Source: an uncultured Prevotellaceae bacterium (GTDB taxonomy: Bacteria; Bacteroidota; Bacteroidia; Bacteroidales; Bacteroidaceae). Taken from it: a DNA stretch of 50,073 bases. Shown here piece by piece: positions 49,648 to 50,073 of this stretch (position 1 is its first letter; each line of letters starts with the position of its first letter). The translations under genes and the position numbers were made by a program. The DNA is taken from NCBI GenBank assembly GCA_947166655.1, contig CAMVFC010000005.1, forward strand, positions 1 to 50,073, read 5' to 3'. The notes beneath the pieces are model-generated. The model saw only the letters and a list, made by a program, of their open reading frames with translations. It did not search any database and was not told where the DNA came from.

Positions 49648-50073
49648 TCAGAAAGCATAACCGATACCGAAATTAATATCTGCCACTGGATCTTCACCCA
49701 AACGGAGTGTTCCACCGATATTCAGCATAAGATGATTCTGTATCTTAAACAACAGGCCCAAATCCAAGGCCGGAGCGACGCCATTGGGGAACCATCCTTC
49801 ATCATAATCATCGTAATAATAGCCCTGGGCTATGCCCAATCCAAAATGTAAATATATGGGAGTCTGTGGTGAAACGCTTTTATTTCCAAATCTATATGAC
49901 GCACCAAGTATTAGATTAGGACACTCCAAATCATCCTCCAGATCGTAGTACTCATCACCCGCTACATCAACTCCTCCCTTAAAATACCATCCCCAACGAT
50001 GATTCCATCGCTCCAACTGGCCGAACATAAGTTCTACGGAAAAGGCATTTGCAAAACTATATCCACCAACAGC
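49648..50073 (-). CDS. Outer-membrane beta-barrel-like protein (5' end outside the window)
   Basis: The reading frame is open to the right edge of the window, so only the last 141 residues are seen. The ATG at 50028 is internal: the frame continues upstream as AVGGYSFANAFSVEL. The visible part has short strands alternating aromatic and small residues (RWGWYFKGGVDVAG, PNLILGASYRFG, PIYLHFGLGIAQGYYYDDYDEG, LMLNIGGTLRLG) and ends in DINFGIGYAF, a terminal Phe typical of outer-membrane beta barrels recognised by BAM. It is probably the membrane partner of the downstream secreted proteins. Gene identity unknown. Confidence 0.75.
   Translation of the reverse strand, partial: AVGGYSFANAFSVELMFGQLERWNHRWGWYFKGGVDVAGDEYYDLEDDLECPNLILGASYRFGNKSVSPQTPIYLHFGLGIAQGYYYDDYDEGWFPNGVAPALDLGLLFKIQNHLMLNIGGTLRLGEDPVADINFGIGYAF

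Overview
The window looks like chromosome from a Bacteroidales bacterium, most likely Prevotellaceae-like. This is inferred from several signs. Promoters fit the Bacteroidetes -33/-7 pattern (TTTG, about 19-20 nt, TAnnTTTG). Lipoproteins carry acidic residues just after the lipobox cysteine. BspA-type leucine-rich repeats, BACON and FnIII-like surface modules are present, as are PorW/SprE-like and PorX-like genes linked to the type IX secretion system (T9SS). No species call is possible from the sequence alone.

Layout: 1-5.9 kb holds rnhB, a cell-surface lipoprotein, pnp and comF, all on the minus strand. They are separated by a tandem duplication next to rnhB, a 22-bp-period palindrome array and a large imperfect palindrome. 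6.0-13.2 kb holds a tRNA-Pro gene and a plus-strand run: aroA, a small conserved protein, porW-like, porX-like and tsaE. 13.2-21.1 kb (minus) holds a helix-hairpin-helix/beta-barrel gene broken by one in-frame TGA, and a 1971-residue secreted LRR protein. 21.3-22.5 kb holds a second 22-bp-period array and an aspartyl-protease-like gene.

22.7-35.8 kb is the core transcription/translation cluster, read on the minus strand as tRNA-Tyr, tRNA-Gly, tRNA-Thr, tuf, tRNA-Trp, secE, nusG, rplK, rplA, rplJ, rplL, attenuator-like hairpin, rpoB, rpoC, terminator. 35.8-37.4 kb (minus) holds rpsU, a XerC/D-type recombinase and hpf. 37.5-40.1 kb (plus) holds a secreted C1-family peptidase and a membrane acyltransferase, closed by a strong terminator.

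40.2-50.07 kb (minus) is an accessory locus of eight exported proteins, visibly more A+T-rich from about 42.5 kb on. In transcription order these are a beta-barrel-like protein cut by the window edge, a DUF4384-like protein, a membrane-anchored unknown, a multi-FnIII lipoprotein, two lipoproteins sharing an N-terminal domain (one ending in FnIII, one in a formylglycine-enzyme-like domain lacking the usual cysteine pair), a small exported unknown and a transglutaminase-like protein. It reads as one envelope or surface assembly and is the best candidate here for an undescribed system. The other signal that no gene explains is the pair of 22-bp-phased TCTTAAG arrays at 1.13-1.25 and 21.28-21.36 kb.
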